This document shows, piece by piece, positions 53,246-62,417 of a DNA stretch of 64,000 nt. Source of the DNA: F23-B02 sp946405205. Lineage in GTDB: Bacteria > Bacillota > Clostridia > Oscillospirales > Oscillospiraceae. Positions within the stretch are counted from its first letter, which is position 1, and each line of letters begins with the position of its first letter. The notes beneath the pieces were generated by a model, which was not told the DNA's origin, ran no database searches, and saw only the letters and a list, made by a program, of their open reading frames with translations. The stretch is from positions 34,010 to 98,009 of the forward strand of contig CAMJGL010000006.1 of assembly GCA_946405205.1 (NCBI GenBank). The letters run 5' to 3'. Made by a program: the position numbers and the translations under genes.

Positions 53246-54330
53246 TGTTCGTCTCCTAAAGTCCAGCTTTTGAGATAGCCGTATTCCGAAAGCTCCGCTT
53301 TCTGCGCGGCCAAAAGCTCATAGTATGCTTCGCACTTTTCCGCCCAGTCGGCGGCGATAGTCTCATCGCCCCGCCGGTCGGGAACGCCGTAGCGCTCGCT
53401 CAGTATCTGCGCGAAATACGCCGACAGCTTCTCGGCGCCGTAAACGTTCAGATGCAGGCCGCCGTCATAGGTGTCCGTCTGCATATCAAGTCCGATATCC
53501 TCGGCAAGAGGCAGGAAATTGATGTAGTCAAGGCCGTATTTTTCGGCGTAAGCGCTTATCTGCGCGTCCCACTCGTCGTACCAGTGCGGCCAGAGGCTGG
53601 GCGATTTTATCAGTATGAGCGTCGCTCCGTTAGCATCGCATTTTTCTCGTATTTTGTCAAGGTATTCCCAGCTGGTATCGCCTATCGTATAATCGTCCAG
53701 CACGGGCGCGGTGGGCAGCTTCGTCATGGGCTCAACGTCCGCACGCATGAGATAGCCCGCCACCGTCACACTGTCGCGGCTGAAGATATACTCGATATCC
53801 TCGGCGCTCAATTCGCTCCAGCGGGAGTGATAGCGCAGCAGCGGCACAAGGTAGCTCATAAGCTCCTCGTCCCCGGTCATGGACGCCTTTATCGCCTCGA
53901 TCTTGGTCTTTGAAAGGGGCATACCGTCGAGCGTCATGCGGTTGTACGCCTCGCTCTGGGGCTCATCGTACTTCATTGACTGGACGTTATAAACAACGAC
54001 CTTGGGCGACTCCCGCTCGAACACCTCGTCGAGCAGATAGTACGACTGCCATATGAGCTGCTGGGCAGAGCCGCGGATATAGCTCGTTATCCCCTGCTCC
54101 TCCCACATCGTGACGGGCGAGAAGTTCTCGTACACCTCGCAGTCGCCGATGAACACGACGTCGTGCGGATTTTCCTCGTTGTAGTACTCCGCCGTCATCG
54201 CGCCTTCGAGCACTCCCGACATATACTTCGGCTCGAACAGCCTGCCGAGGAGCCACACTGCCGCGATAAACACGGCTATGCAGACAAGGATGCAGATAAT
54301 ATGCAGTTTTTTGCGGGATTTTGTTATCAT
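53242..54330 (-). CDS. SGNH/DltD-AlgJ-like protein, membrane anchored
   Basis: Protein of 362 residues with one N-terminal helix (about 9-30) and a soluble domain outside. Block I is FIGDCEVYENFSP where SGNH enzymes usually have GDS or GSS, so a Cys stands at the nucleophile position. The C-terminal DTYDGGLHLNVYGAEKL contains the expected Asp-x-x-x-x-His pair region. Such proteins accompany MBOAT acyltransferases (DltD with DltB; AlgJ/AlgX with AlgI). It likely receives or transfers the acyl group. The gene lies eight bases after the MBOAT gene. Confidence 0.82.
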   Translation of the reverse strand: MITKSRKKLHIICILVCIAVFIAAVWLLGRLFEPKYMSGVLEGAMTAEYYNEENPHDVVFIGDCEVYENFSPVTMWEEQGITSYIRGSAQQLIWQSYYLLDEVFERESPKVVVYNVQSMKYDEPQSEAYNRMTLDGMPLSKTKIEAIKASMTGDEELMSYLVPLLRYHSRWSELSAEDIEYIFSRDSVTVAGYLMRADVEPMTKLPTAPVLDDYTIGDTSWEYLDKIREKCDANGATLILIKSPSLWPHWYDEWDAQISAYAEKYGLDYINFLPLAEDIGLDMQTDTYDGGLHLNVYGAEKLSAYFAQILSERYGVPDRRGDETIAADWAEKCEAYYELLAAQKAELSEYGYLKSWTLGDEQ

Positions 54331-54338
54331 CGCGGTCC

Positions 54339-55922
54339 TCAGAACTGATTATAGATAAACTGTGTGGAGTCGTAGCCGACGCCGTAAGCGCCGAACACGA
54401 GAATAGTTATCGCAAGAGCGCCGAACAGCGCATACGGAAGCGCGGGTCTTCTCCAGATAAGCTCGCGCACGCTGCCGCATTTTTCCTGAACGCAGCTCAC
54501 GGCGAACATCAGCGCGACACCGACGCCGGCGACTATGTAGTCCCCCGCGCCGAGTCCGAGGTTCAGGAGTTCTCCGGAAAAGGCCTCGCCCCAGTTATTC
54601 GTCGTGAACACCGACGCAAAGGCCCTGAAGGACACCGCCACGTCGCGGTAGCAGTCAAGGATGCGCAGGGAGCACATGAGAAGGAAGGTGCGCAGCGTTT
54701 CAAACACCCTGTAGCCGAAGCCGCTGACGAGCCTTTCATGCCTTGCGCGGAAGCTCTGCGACCAGGGCTTTATCTCCTCGGCAAGCAGGATGAAGAACGC
54801 GTTCAGCAGTCCCCACACGACGAAGTTCCACGCGGCGCCGTGCCAAAGGCCGGTGAGGAACCATGTTACGATCGTGGAGATATACACCGAGAGCTTTCGG
54901 CCGAAGCTTTCGGAGATGCTCTTGCGGGCGGACTTGCTGAGCTTCAAAAGCCACGGGGCGACGGACAGGGGATAGAAGATATAGTCCTTGAACCATGTGC
55001 CCATGGAGATATGCCAGCGCCGCCAGTACTCGGCGATATTGCGGGAGAAATACGGGCGCAGGAAGTTTTCCTTCACCCTTATGCCCAGCACCTGAGCGAC
55101 GCCGATGGTTATATCGATGCCGCCGGTGAAGTCGGCGTAGAGCTCCGCCGCGTACAGCACCGCGCCGATGAACACATAAGCGCCCTCATACGCCGCCGGG
55201 TCGCCGCACAGCGCCGTCACGGCGACGAGCAGCCTATCGGCAATGACGAGCTTTTTGAAATAGCCCCAGAGTATGCGCTGCAGGCCGAAGGATATCTCCT
55301 TGAAGTCCGCCTCATGCTCGGCAAAAAGCGTCTCGCTCAGATCGCCGAAGCGGGAGATAGGCCCCTGGATGAGCAGCGGGAAAAACGAGGTGAACAGCGC
55401 AACACGCAGTATGTTCTTCTCCGGCTCTACCTTCTCCCAGTACACGTCGATGACGTAGCTGACGGTCTGGAAGGTGTAAAACGATATGCCCAGAGGCAGC
55501 ACCCAGTCCACGGCACCTATCCCCGCGGAGAAGACGGAGTTTACGTTGGAGATTATGAAATTTGTATACTTCAGCGCGGCGAGGATGCCGATATCGGCAA
55601 GCAGCGCCAGCACGAAGATGCGCTTTCTCGCCTTTTCCCTGCCCTTTTTATAGGCCTTGCGCTCCTCGCGGGTCAGCGCCTTTCCCTCGGGCGAGGCAAG
55701 AAATGCCCTCTGCCCGCGAAGGGAGGCTCCCATGAGGTTCGTCGCAGCCCAGGACACGACGACGGTGGCCGCCATGAAGCACAGCCCCTGCCAGCCCGCG
55801 CAGGCATAAAACAGGATGTTCGCCGCCAGAAGCAGCAGCCATTGAAAGCGCCTGGGGATGAGGTAATAAAGCGCGAAAAGTATTATCAGAAAGGCTATGA
55901 AGCCATAGGATGTGAACAGCAC
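54339..55922 (-). CDS. MBOAT-family O-acyltransferase (DltB/AlgI-like)
   Basis: Polytopic membrane protein of 527 residues with about twelve helices. It has the MBOAT core: QGPISRFGDL, RPYFSRNIAEYWRRWHISMG in parts, and the catalytic-His block TGLWHGAAWNFVVWG. It should pass an acyl or aminoacyl group from the carrier protein across the membrane to an exported acceptor. It follows the carrier-protein gene by three bases and precedes the SGNH-like gene, the typical partner. Confidence 0.93.
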   Translation of the reverse strand: MLFTSYGFIAFLIILFALYYLIPRRFQWLLLLAANILFYACAGWQGLCFMAATVVVSWAATNLMGASLRGQRAFLASPEGKALTREERKAYKKGREKARKRIFVLALLADIGILAALKYTNFIISNVNSVFSAGIGAVDWVLPLGISFYTFQTVSYVIDVYWEKVEPEKNILRVALFTSFFPLLIQGPISRFGDLSETLFAEHEADFKEISFGLQRILWGYFKKLVIADRLLVAVTALCGDPAAYEGAYVFIGAVLYAAELYADFTGGIDITIGVAQVLGIRVKENFLRPYFSRNIAEYWRRWHISMGTWFKDYIFYPLSVAPWLLKLSKSARKSISESFGRKLSVYISTIVTWFLTGLWHGAAWNFVVWGLLNAFFILLAEEIKPWSQSFRARHERLVSGFGYRVFETLRTFLLMCSLRILDCYRDVAVSFRAFASVFTTNNWGEAFSGELLNLGLGAGDYIVAGVGVALMFAVSCVQEKCGSVRELIWRRPALPYALFGALAITILVFGAYGVGYDSTQFIYNQF

Positions 55923-55925
55923 GGC

Positions 55926-56153
55926 TTACTCGTCAAGCAGGCGGTTTACCATGTTCAGCATGGCTTCGGCGGAGTTGAAGTTCTCCGGAACGATGTCGCG
56001 CGCGGGGATGGTGATGTCAAACACGTCGGAAAGCTCCGCTATGATGCTGACGATATCAAGGCTCGCGAGGATGCCGTCGTCAACAAGGCTCGTGCAGTGC
56101 TCAAAGTCCGCGTCAAGGCCGAGGCCGTTTAAGATCTCAAGTATTTCGTCCAT
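55926..56153 (-). CDS. Acyl/aminoacyl carrier protein (DltC-like)
   Basis: A 75-residue carrier protein, acidic and helical. The phosphopantetheine site is Ser in LASLDIVSI. It would carry the group activated by the adenylation enzyme to the MBOAT protein. Starts at 56153 (good ribosome-site spacing) or 56159 (ATGA overlap with the preceding gene) are both plausible. The longer frame upstream is a shadow of the adenylation gene. Gene order here is A-C-B-D-like, unlike the dltABCD order of Bacillus. Confidence 0.85.
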   Translation of the reverse strand: MDEILEILNGLGLDADFEHCTSLVDDGILASLDIVSIIAELSDVFDITIPARDIVPENFNSAEAMLNMVNRLLDE

Positions 56154-56155
56154 GC

Positions 56156-57658
56156 TCATCTCTCCATATTCATAAGTGAGTTTCTGTCTATCTTGCCGTT
56201 GGGCAGCAGGGGCAGGGTGTCCATGCGGTACAGCCCGGAGGGCACCATATACCGGGGCAGCTCGGCGCGCAGACGGCGCTGCACGCTTTTTTCGTCGGCC
56301 GTTCCCATGTAGTACAGGTACAGCTTGCTTTTTTCCTTTACAAACAGGCAGCAGGCGCTCTCGACGCCCTCGCACAGGCAGGCGCAGGACTCGATCTCGC
56401 CAAGCTCGATGCGGTGGCCCATGTTTTTTATCTGACTGTCCTTGCGCGATATGAACACGAGCTCTCCGCGCTCGTTGAGTCTGCCCAGATCGCCGGTGCG
56501 GTATATCGTTTCTGGGTAGTGGCTGTTGAGCGGGTTCTGCGTGAACACCGCGGCGGTTCGCTCGGGGTCATCAAAGTAGCCGAGGCTCACGGCGGTGCCG
56601 CGTATGCATATCTCGCCCGTCTCGCCGGCTTGAGCCTCCGTATCGTCCTCCCGAAGCAGCAGGAAATCGGTGTTGTCAAAGGGTCTGCCGACGGGTATGG
56701 GCTCACCCTCTGCAAAGTCGCGGTCGACGACAAAGTAAAAGGACATACCGGTCGCCTCCGTCGGGCCGTAGAGGTTTATAAACCGCGCTTCGGGGCAGGC
56801 GCGCTGCCACAGGTGAAGCTGCTTTACGGGGAAGACCTCGCTGCCGAAGCATACGGTGCGCAGGTATTCCGGTCTGCCCTCCTCGAAGGCCCCGAGGCCG
56901 GACACGAGCGTCAGCGCCGAGGCGACCCAGCAGACGGTGTTTATCTCATGCCGGTTCAGAAAGTCGAGCACCCTCAGCGGGGACATGAAAAGGCTCTGCT
57001 GCATGAGAAACGCCGTCGAGCCGCATTTTATGACCGACAGGATCTCCTTCATGCACGCGTCCACATACAGCGGCACCTGCATGGCAAAGCGGCTGTCCTC
57101 CGAGGCTCCGATGACCGGACACAGCGCGTTTGCGTAGTCTATCACCGAGCGGTGGCAGGCGGTAACGCCCTTGGGCACGCCCGTGCTGCCGGAGGTGAAG
57201 ACGATATACGCGGGGTCTGTGTCGATGCATTTTGCGCGGATAGCGGCGAGGGCTTCCCCATCTATATCAGCCGCGAAAAGCTCTTCGCAGGGGATGAGCT
57301 TATCCCCCCAGCCGAGCTCGGAGGCAAGGCCGGCCGAGGCCTCGTCGCAGATCACGGCCTGCGGCTCAAGGCGCTGCAGTATCATGCGCAGGCGGTGCCG
57401 CGGCATGGAGCGCTCGAGCGGCACATAGCAGCAGCCGGCGTACATCACCGCGAAGAACGCGGCTATGGTGCGCGGTGCCTTGTCCATGAACACGGCGACC
57501 GGCTGCCTGTATATCCCGCGCCCGGCAAGCAGACTGCCTCCGGCCTTTGAAAGGGCGAGGAGCTTCTCAAAGCTCAGGCTCTCCGTCTCGTCGGCAAAGG
57601 CGGTCTTTCCGCCGAATCTCGGCGCGGTGTTTTCAAGAAATTCAAGAATGTTCTTCAT
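56156..57658 (-). CDS. Amino-acid adenylation enzyme (DltA-like)
   Basis: AMP-forming ligase of 500 residues with adenylation motifs A3 (YIVFTSGSTGVPKGV), A5 (NLYGPTEATG), A7 (YRTGDLGRL), A8 (HRIELGEIE) and A10 (LPNGKIDR, catalytic Lys). Length and layout fit DltA, D-alanine-carrier ligase. However, at the position where DltA has the selectivity Cys (FCGEVLP), this protein has FGSEVFP, so D-Ala specificity is not assured. It is two bases after the transglutaminase-like gene. Confidence 0.85.
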   Translation of the reverse strand: MKNILEFLENTAPRFGGKTAFADETESLSFEKLLALSKAGGSLLAGRGIYRQPVAVFMDKAPRTIAAFFAVMYAGCCYVPLERSMPRHRLRMILQRLEPQAVICDEASAGLASELGWGDKLIPCEELFAADIDGEALAAIRAKCIDTDPAYIVFTSGSTGVPKGVTACHRSVIDYANALCPVIGASEDSRFAMQVPLYVDACMKEILSVIKCGSTAFLMQQSLFMSPLRVLDFLNRHEINTVCWVASALTLVSGLGAFEEGRPEYLRTVCFGSEVFPVKQLHLWQRACPEARFINLYGPTEATGMSFYFVVDRDFAEGEPIPVGRPFDNTDFLLLREDDTEAQAGETGEICIRGTAVSLGYFDDPERTAAVFTQNPLNSHYPETIYRTGDLGRLNERGELVFISRKDSQIKNMGHRIELGEIESCACLCEGVESACCLFVKEKSKLYLYYMGTADEKSVQRRLRAELPRYMVPSGLYRMDTLPLLPNGKIDRNSLMNMER

Positions 57659-57660
57659 TT

Positions 57661-59778
57661 TCAGTTTTCCATTGCGTAGGGTATGGTCTCGACGGGGGGA
57701 TAGAGCGTGGTATCAAAGCGCCAGTACTGCACGCTGTACTGCACGAGCTCCTCGCTCGTTTTCATGAAGCAGCGCAGATGCTGGGGGCCGACGTTGCAGG
57801 TGTCGAAGTGATACCAGCCGCTACCGAGGTCAACAAGGCACCAGAAATGCTGCGTCTTGCCGTTAAGGCGCTCAACGCTGAGCACCTGGCAGTCTATTTT
57901 CTGCAGCAGGGCATAGCTTGTCGCGTAGAAGGTGAAGCAGTCGCCGACGCCCTCGGTCAGGCCGCGGTAGGCCTCGGCTTTCCAGTCGGTCTTGTCGGAG
58001 GTGCCCCAGTAGGTGATGTTCGAGTAGCAGTAGTCGAATATCGCGTATGCCTGCTGCTCGAGAGTCATGCCGTCGGTGAGTATCTCCTTGAGCACTCTGT
58101 CGATCTCTTTGTCGAGCTGCTCGTCGGTGATCTTTTTCTCGATAAAGGTGAACTTGACGGTGACGCTGCTCTCGTTGCCCTCGTGGTCCTTTGCGGTATA
58201 GGTGACATCGTATTCGCCGGCCTTTTTGGCGTCGACCTTGGATTTGTCAACGTTCAGCTCCACGTCGGGGTCTGCGTTATCCTCGGCGAAGACCTCCTTG
58301 AAATACGCGACGGCCTCGCCCACATAGCAGTAGCGGTCGCGGGCGGCGTAGATGACCGGCGCGGTCTCGTCGGGGGATATGACCGCCTTGGCCTTGACCG
58401 TGGTCTCGTTGCCTGCGCGGTCGCTGAGTATGATCTCGACCTCCTGCTCGCCCTCGACGCTCCAGTCGGGCTCATTTACAAAGCTCGCCCTGACGCTGCT
58501 GACGTCAACGATATTGGCGACAAACTTTATGGGCTGGCAGTAGTAGCCTGTGCTGCAGGGGCAGTCGATGCCCTCTGCCGCGGGGGCGGTGGTATCCTTC
58601 ACGGTGACGCCTACGACTATCCTGCTGTCGTCCTTTGTGAAGGTCACGGCGTGTGCGCCGAGGCTGTTGAGCATGAAGGGCTCGGTCTCCATTTTATAGC
58701 CGGAATATTCCTCGCCGAGCTGCGACAAAACGGCTCTCTCGCTGAGCATCTCGTTTGACGCTTCAAACTCCGCCAGCGCGTCGCACACGAGGATCCTGCC
58801 CTTGGCCTCGGCCGTGTTTCCGGCCTCGTCGGTGGCCTTCACGGTGCATTCCACCGTCCCCACCTTTGACAACTTGGGGGCCGAGGTAAACTCATAGCTG
58901 ACCTCGGTCGCGTCCTCGCAGCCGATGGCAAGCTCCGACGCCTCGGGCTCCGCGTCAGGCAGCACCGCCAGCGGCACAAGGTCGGGCACGGGTGCCGTGG
59001 TATCGACTATCCTCAGGGTCGAGCTGTAGGTCTTGCCGTCAAATTCGATCTCGACGGTGCTGTCGCCGAGCTTGTTCCAGTCGATATCGTTCAGGTCGGT
59101 GACGAGCTTCGCGTCCTCCCTCTCGACGACCATGAAGTCCTCAAGCACGGGTCTGGGCTGGCCCATCTCATGCTCGAGCACGTCCACCGCGCCGAGCACC
59201 GCGACCTTAGCTTTCACGGTGCGCCCGTTGCCGCACGCATCCTTGAGCTCAATGCTGCAGTCGTAAACGCCCGCCTGGCCGTAGGAAGGCTCGCTGAGCC
59301 ATTTCACGGTGTATTCCGAGGCGTCGCTCAGATCCTTCAGGGCGTCCTCGGGCTTCATTGATTTTTCGTCAATGGTGATAGCCGCGCCGGCGCTCTCGCC
59401 CTCGGGGGCCTTGGTGTCCCTCACGACGAGCAGCACGGGGCGAACTCTGTCCCCGCTCTTAATTTTGAGGACATATCTGCCCTCCTCGGTAAGGCTCACG
59501 TCAGGCTCGCCGACGTAGCTCGCCTCTCCCTTACCCTTTAAGAACTCGGAAGCGGCCGGAGCGCCCTCGCCCAGCTCCGCCTTCAGGTACATGTGCATGC
59601 CCGAGTACACCACGAACACGACGACCGCCGCAATAACGGCAAGGGCAAGCACCACGGCAAGGGCAATTATCAGGCCCTTCCTGCTTTTTTTCGGCTTATC
59701 GGGCTTTACATGCCTGCCCGCTCTTTTTCTTTTCTTCGGTTCTTCGCTGTTTTCTTCGATAATAACGGTCTCTTCCAT
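57661..59778 (-). CDS. Membrane-anchored Ig-repeat protein with transglutaminase-like domain
   Basis: Protein of 705 residues, first gene of the operon. A basic cytoplasmic tail, one transmembrane helix (about 37-60) and a large external part follow. This has several Ig-like/HYR-type units, each marked by DTTAP or DTKAP or DETAP and a closing GN.T pattern, and a C-terminal transglutaminase-like cysteine-protease fold: catalytic Cys in GVGDCFTFYATSYALL, His in QHFWCLVDL and Asp in HFDTC. It could crosslink or trim wall-surface peptides. GGAGG is ten bases before the ATG at 59778. Confidence 0.85.
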   Translation of the reverse strand: MEETVIIEENSEEPKKRKRAGRHVKPDKPKKSRKGLIIALAVVLALAVIAAVVVFVVYSGMHMYLKAELGEGAPAASEFLKGKGEASYVGEPDVSLTEEGRYVLKIKSGDRVRPVLLVVRDTKAPEGESAGAAITIDEKSMKPEDALKDLSDASEYTVKWLSEPSYGQAGVYDCSIELKDACGNGRTVKAKVAVLGAVDVLEHEMGQPRPVLEDFMVVEREDAKLVTDLNDIDWNKLGDSTVEIEFDGKTYSSTLRIVDTTAPVPDLVPLAVLPDAEPEASELAIGCEDATEVSYEFTSAPKLSKVGTVECTVKATDEAGNTAEAKGRILVCDALAEFEASNEMLSERAVLSQLGEEYSGYKMETEPFMLNSLGAHAVTFTKDDSRIVVGVTVKDTTAPAAEGIDCPCSTGYYCQPIKFVANIVDVSSVRASFVNEPDWSVEGEQEVEIILSDRAGNETTVKAKAVISPDETAPVIYAARDRYCYVGEAVAYFKEVFAEDNADPDVELNVDKSKVDAKKAGEYDVTYTAKDHEGNESSVTVKFTFIEKKITDEQLDKEIDRVLKEILTDGMTLEQQAYAIFDYCYSNITYWGTSDKTDWKAEAYRGLTEGVGDCFTFYATSYALLQKIDCQVLSVERLNGKTQHFWCLVDLGSGWYHFDTCNVGPQHLRCFMKTSEELVQYSVQYWRFDTTLYPPVETIPYAMEN

Positions 59779-59902
59779 ACGGATATACCTCCGATATTTG
59801 GCTTTTACCCGTGAAATCGGGATTATTAAACCCAATTTGACAAATACATATGATAACATATATTTGCTCTGCTCTCAACAGTTTTTTGTTAACATACCTT
59901 GG

Positions 59903-59931
59903 TTGAAATACCGCGCCTGACGTGGTATATT
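59903..59931 (+). promoter_or_regulatory. Promoter of the racemase-like gene
   Basis: TTGAAA (59903-59908), 17-base spacer, TATATT (59926-59931), 42 bases before the start codon. It is divergent from the dlt-like operon. Confidence 0.65.
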
Positions 59932-59973
59932 TATATATTATCTTCACCGCTATGCGGCATAACGGAGTAAAAA

Positions 59974-60681
59974 ATGATCCATGAACGAAAAGTACTCGGG
60001 ATAATCGGCGGAATGGGGCCGATGGCGACCGCCGATCTGTTTGTCAAAATCATAGAGAGCACAGACGCCGACTGCGACGGCGGGCATCTGCACATCCTCA
60101 TAGATAATAACACGGATATACCCGACAGAACACAGTCAATTCTTTCCGGCAGCGACGCGCCTTTAAGATTCATGGCCGAGTCCGCCGAAAGGCTGACGGC
60201 TCAGGGCGCGGATATCCTCGTTATCCCCTGCCATACCGCGCATTATTATTACGACGAGCTGCAGAAGCTCTGCCGCGTTCCGATCCTCAACATGCTCGGC
60301 GTGCTCGCTCTGTCGGCGCGCAGCGCGGGCTACAGGCGTCTTGGACTTCTTGCGACCGACGGCGTCGTGCAAAGCGGCATTTACGACAGAGCCTTCGCCG
60401 ACACCGGCATCGAGCTCATATACCCCGACCCCGAGGGTCAGGAAAAGCTCATGCAGCTCATTTACGAGCAGGTCAAGGCCGGAAAGCCCGCCGATGTCTC
60501 AGCTCTTGAGCCCTGCCTTGACGGAATGGTCTCGCGGGGCGCGCAGGCCTTTATACTCGGCTGCACGGAGCTTCCGCTGGTCTTTTCCGACCGCCCCGGA
60601 CGGCACTTTATCGACCCCACCGCGATCCTCGCGAAAGCCGCGATAAAGGCTGCCGGCGGCAGCATAAAGCCCGAACCCTGA
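59974..60681 (+). CDS. Aspartate/glutamate racemase family protein
   Basis: Cofactor-independent racemase of 235 residues of the aspartate-racemase branch. IGGMGPMATADLF is the usual start; the two catalytic Cys are in VIPCHTAHYY and LGCTELPL. It differs from murI in the window, which lies in the glutamate branch. Broad-specificity amino-acid racemases are common in this branch, so D-Asp or another D-amino acid could be made. GGAG precedes the start; the lipoprotein gene follows after 25 bases. Confidence 0.88.
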   Translation: MIHERKVLGIIGGMGPMATADLFVKIIESTDADCDGGHLHILIDNNTDIPDRTQSILSGSDAPLRFMAESAERLTAQGADILVIPCHTAHYYYDELQKLCRVPILNMLGVLALSARSAGYRRLGLLATDGVVQSGIYDRAFADTGIELIYPDPEGQEKLMQLIYEQVKAGKPADVSALEPCLDGMVSRGAQAFILGCTELPLVFSDRPGRHFIDPTAILAKAAIKAAGGSIKPEP

Positions 60682-60706
60682 CACCAAAGCACAGGAGATA
60701 TTCACA

Positions 60707-61681
60707 ATGAAACGACTGATTTCTTTTATTCTCTGCCTCTGCATGATTTTCGCGCTGTGCGCCTGCGGCGAGACTGAGCCGCAGCCCACTCCCGAGCCCA
60801 CCGAAACCGAGCCTGTCTACACTCCCGTGACCTTTAAAAATCACGGCCGCAGCGTCACGGTCACAAGGCTGCCTGAGAAGGTCGTGACCGCGGGCCCCAA
60901 CTGCACGGAGGTCTTCTGCGCGCTGGGCCTTGAGGATCATGTGACAGGCAAATTCATGGCAAACCACTCTCAGGGTGCCCTGCCGGAGCTTGCGCAGGCA
61001 GTTGATGGCATACCCACCATCTTTGAGGGCTATCCGAGCCTGAAGGATATTAAGGACAGCGGCTGTGATTTCATCTATACCACAAGCTGGATATTCGACG
61101 ATGAGCTGACGGTTCAGGCCGTCGAGGACGCGGGCATCACCGTGTATGTCAGCGAAGCGGCCGATCTTGAGAGCCTCTGGAGCGAGCTGCGCGACCTCGC
61201 AATGATATTCGGCGTGGACGCCGAGGCTCTCATAGGCTCCGAGACCGCCCGCCTTGACGCGGTATCCGAGGCTCTGAGCGGAGTTGAGCCCAAAAAGGTG
61301 CTGGTGCTCGACAGTCTCATAGGCGAAAAGGTTTACACCGCAGGCGGCGCGAACATCGAGACCGCTTTCATAAACGCCGCGGGAGGTATCAACGTCTTTG
61401 CGGGCCTCGAGAAGCCCTGGGACGCGGTCAGCCGCGAGGAGGTCATCAATTCAAATCCCGACTTTATCATCATCCACGACTACAGCGGCTCGGGCTTTGA
61501 CGATAAGCTCGCCGCCCTGAAGGCAGACCCCATCCTCTCCAATCTCGACTGCATAAGAAACGGACGCATCATAAAGCTCCCGCTTGAGAACGTAATGCCG
61601 GGCATGCGCAGTGCGCTGACCGTCGAGACCATCGCACAGGCAATGTTCCCCGAGCAGTTTGGTAATGCCGATGCGCAGTGA
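60707..61681 (+). CDS. ABC-transporter substrate-binding lipoprotein (FecB/BtuF type)
   Basis: Cluster A-II binding protein of 324 residues for siderophore, haem or cobalamin-type substrates. Lipobox ALCAC with Cys near residue 20, a Pro/Thr/Glu-rich linker, then two lobes joined by a long helix (VVTAGPNCTEVFCALGLEDHVTG in parts; LDSLIGEKVYTAGGANIETAFINAAGG in parts; NPDFIIIHD). No permease or ATPase gene is adjacent, so it would have to work with a distant transporter. Ribosome site AGGAG; overlaps the TraX-like gene. Confidence 0.88.
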   Translation: MKRLISFILCLCMIFALCACGETEPQPTPEPTETEPVYTPVTFKNHGRSVTVTRLPEKVVTAGPNCTEVFCALGLEDHVTGKFMANHSQGALPELAQAVDGIPTIFEGYPSLKDIKDSGCDFIYTTSWIFDDELTVQAVEDAGITVYVSEAADLESLWSELRDLAMIFGVDAEALIGSETARLDAVSEALSGVEPKKVLVLDSLIGEKVYTAGGANIETAFINAAGGINVFAGLEKPWDAVSREEVINSNPDFIIIHDYSGSGFDDKLAALKADPILSNLDCIRNGRIIKLPLENVMPGMRSALTVETIAQAMFPEQFGNADAQ

Positions 61682-62417
61682 CGGCAAAACAGGCTTCGGC
61701 CTGAGCTCCTTTACCCTGCACATCCTTGCCATGGTCTTCATGCTCATGGATCATATGTGGGCAACGGTAGTGCCGGACAATATGTGGCTCACCTGCGTGG
61801 GCAGATTGGCCTTTCCCATGTTCGCGTTTATGCTCGTGGAGGGCTATCATCACACCCGCAGCGTCAAAAAATATATGCTTAGGCTGCTCGTATTCGCCGT
61901 GGTATCCGAGGTCCCGTTTGACCTCATGGTCGGCGGCAGCGTGCTGTATCCCTTCCATCAGAACGTCATGTGGACGCTGCTGCTGGGTCTGGGCACGATG
62001 TACCTCATCGACAGGCTCATCGGCGGCAAGCAGGGCCTGCTTCGCTATCTCGCGGCTTTCGCGGCGGTCATAGTTTCGGCCGTGCTCGCCACGCTTTTGA
62101 TGCTGGACTATTTCGGCTACGGCATTCTGACCGTCCTGATCTTCTACATATTCCGCGGCGATAAATGGCTTTCACGCCTGGGGCAGCTTATCTGCCTTGC
62201 CCTCATAAACCTTGAGCTTATCGGCAGTCTGGTCATGCCTGTTTCGCTGTTCGGGCTCAGCTTCGATCTCCCGCAGCAGGGCTTTGCTCTGCTCTCCCTC
62301 GTTTTCATATGGCTGTATAACGGCCGTCAGGGCCCCCACGGCAAGGCCGTCAAATACTCCTTTTACGTTTTCTATCCCCTGCATATGCTCATTCTCGGGC
62401 TCATTGCCATTGCATAA
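61665..62417 (+). CDS. TraX-family membrane protein
   Basis: Integral membrane protein of about 250 residues with eight helices, matching the TraX/DUF family: LDFxxK-like start TLHILAMVFMLMDH, VGRLAFPMFAFMLVEGYHHTRS, and VKYSFYVFYPLHMLIL. TraX acetylates F-pilin in enteric plasmids; chromosomal homologues in Firmicutes have no known target, though an acyltransferase role is assumed. The start (61665 or 61671) overlaps the stop of the substrate-binding gene by a few bases, giving an unexpected co-translation pair. Confidence 0.82.
   Translation: MPMRSDGKTGFGLSSFTLHILAMVFMLMDHMWATVVPDNMWLTCVGRLAFPMFAFMLVEGYHHTRSVKKYMLRLLVFAVVSEVPFDLMVGGSVLYPFHQNVMWTLLLGLGTMYLIDRLIGGKQGLLRYLAAFAAVIVSAVLATLLMLDYFGYGILTVLIFYIFRGDKWLSRLGQLICLALINLELIGSLVMPVSLFGLSFDLPQQGFALLSLVFIWLYNGRQGPHGKAVKYSFYVFYPLHMLILGLIAIA

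Noticed and set aside
54321..56132. Long plus-strand open frame of 603 codons
   Set aside because: Antisense to the MBOAT gene and its neighbours; low-complexity charged translation typical of a shadow frame.
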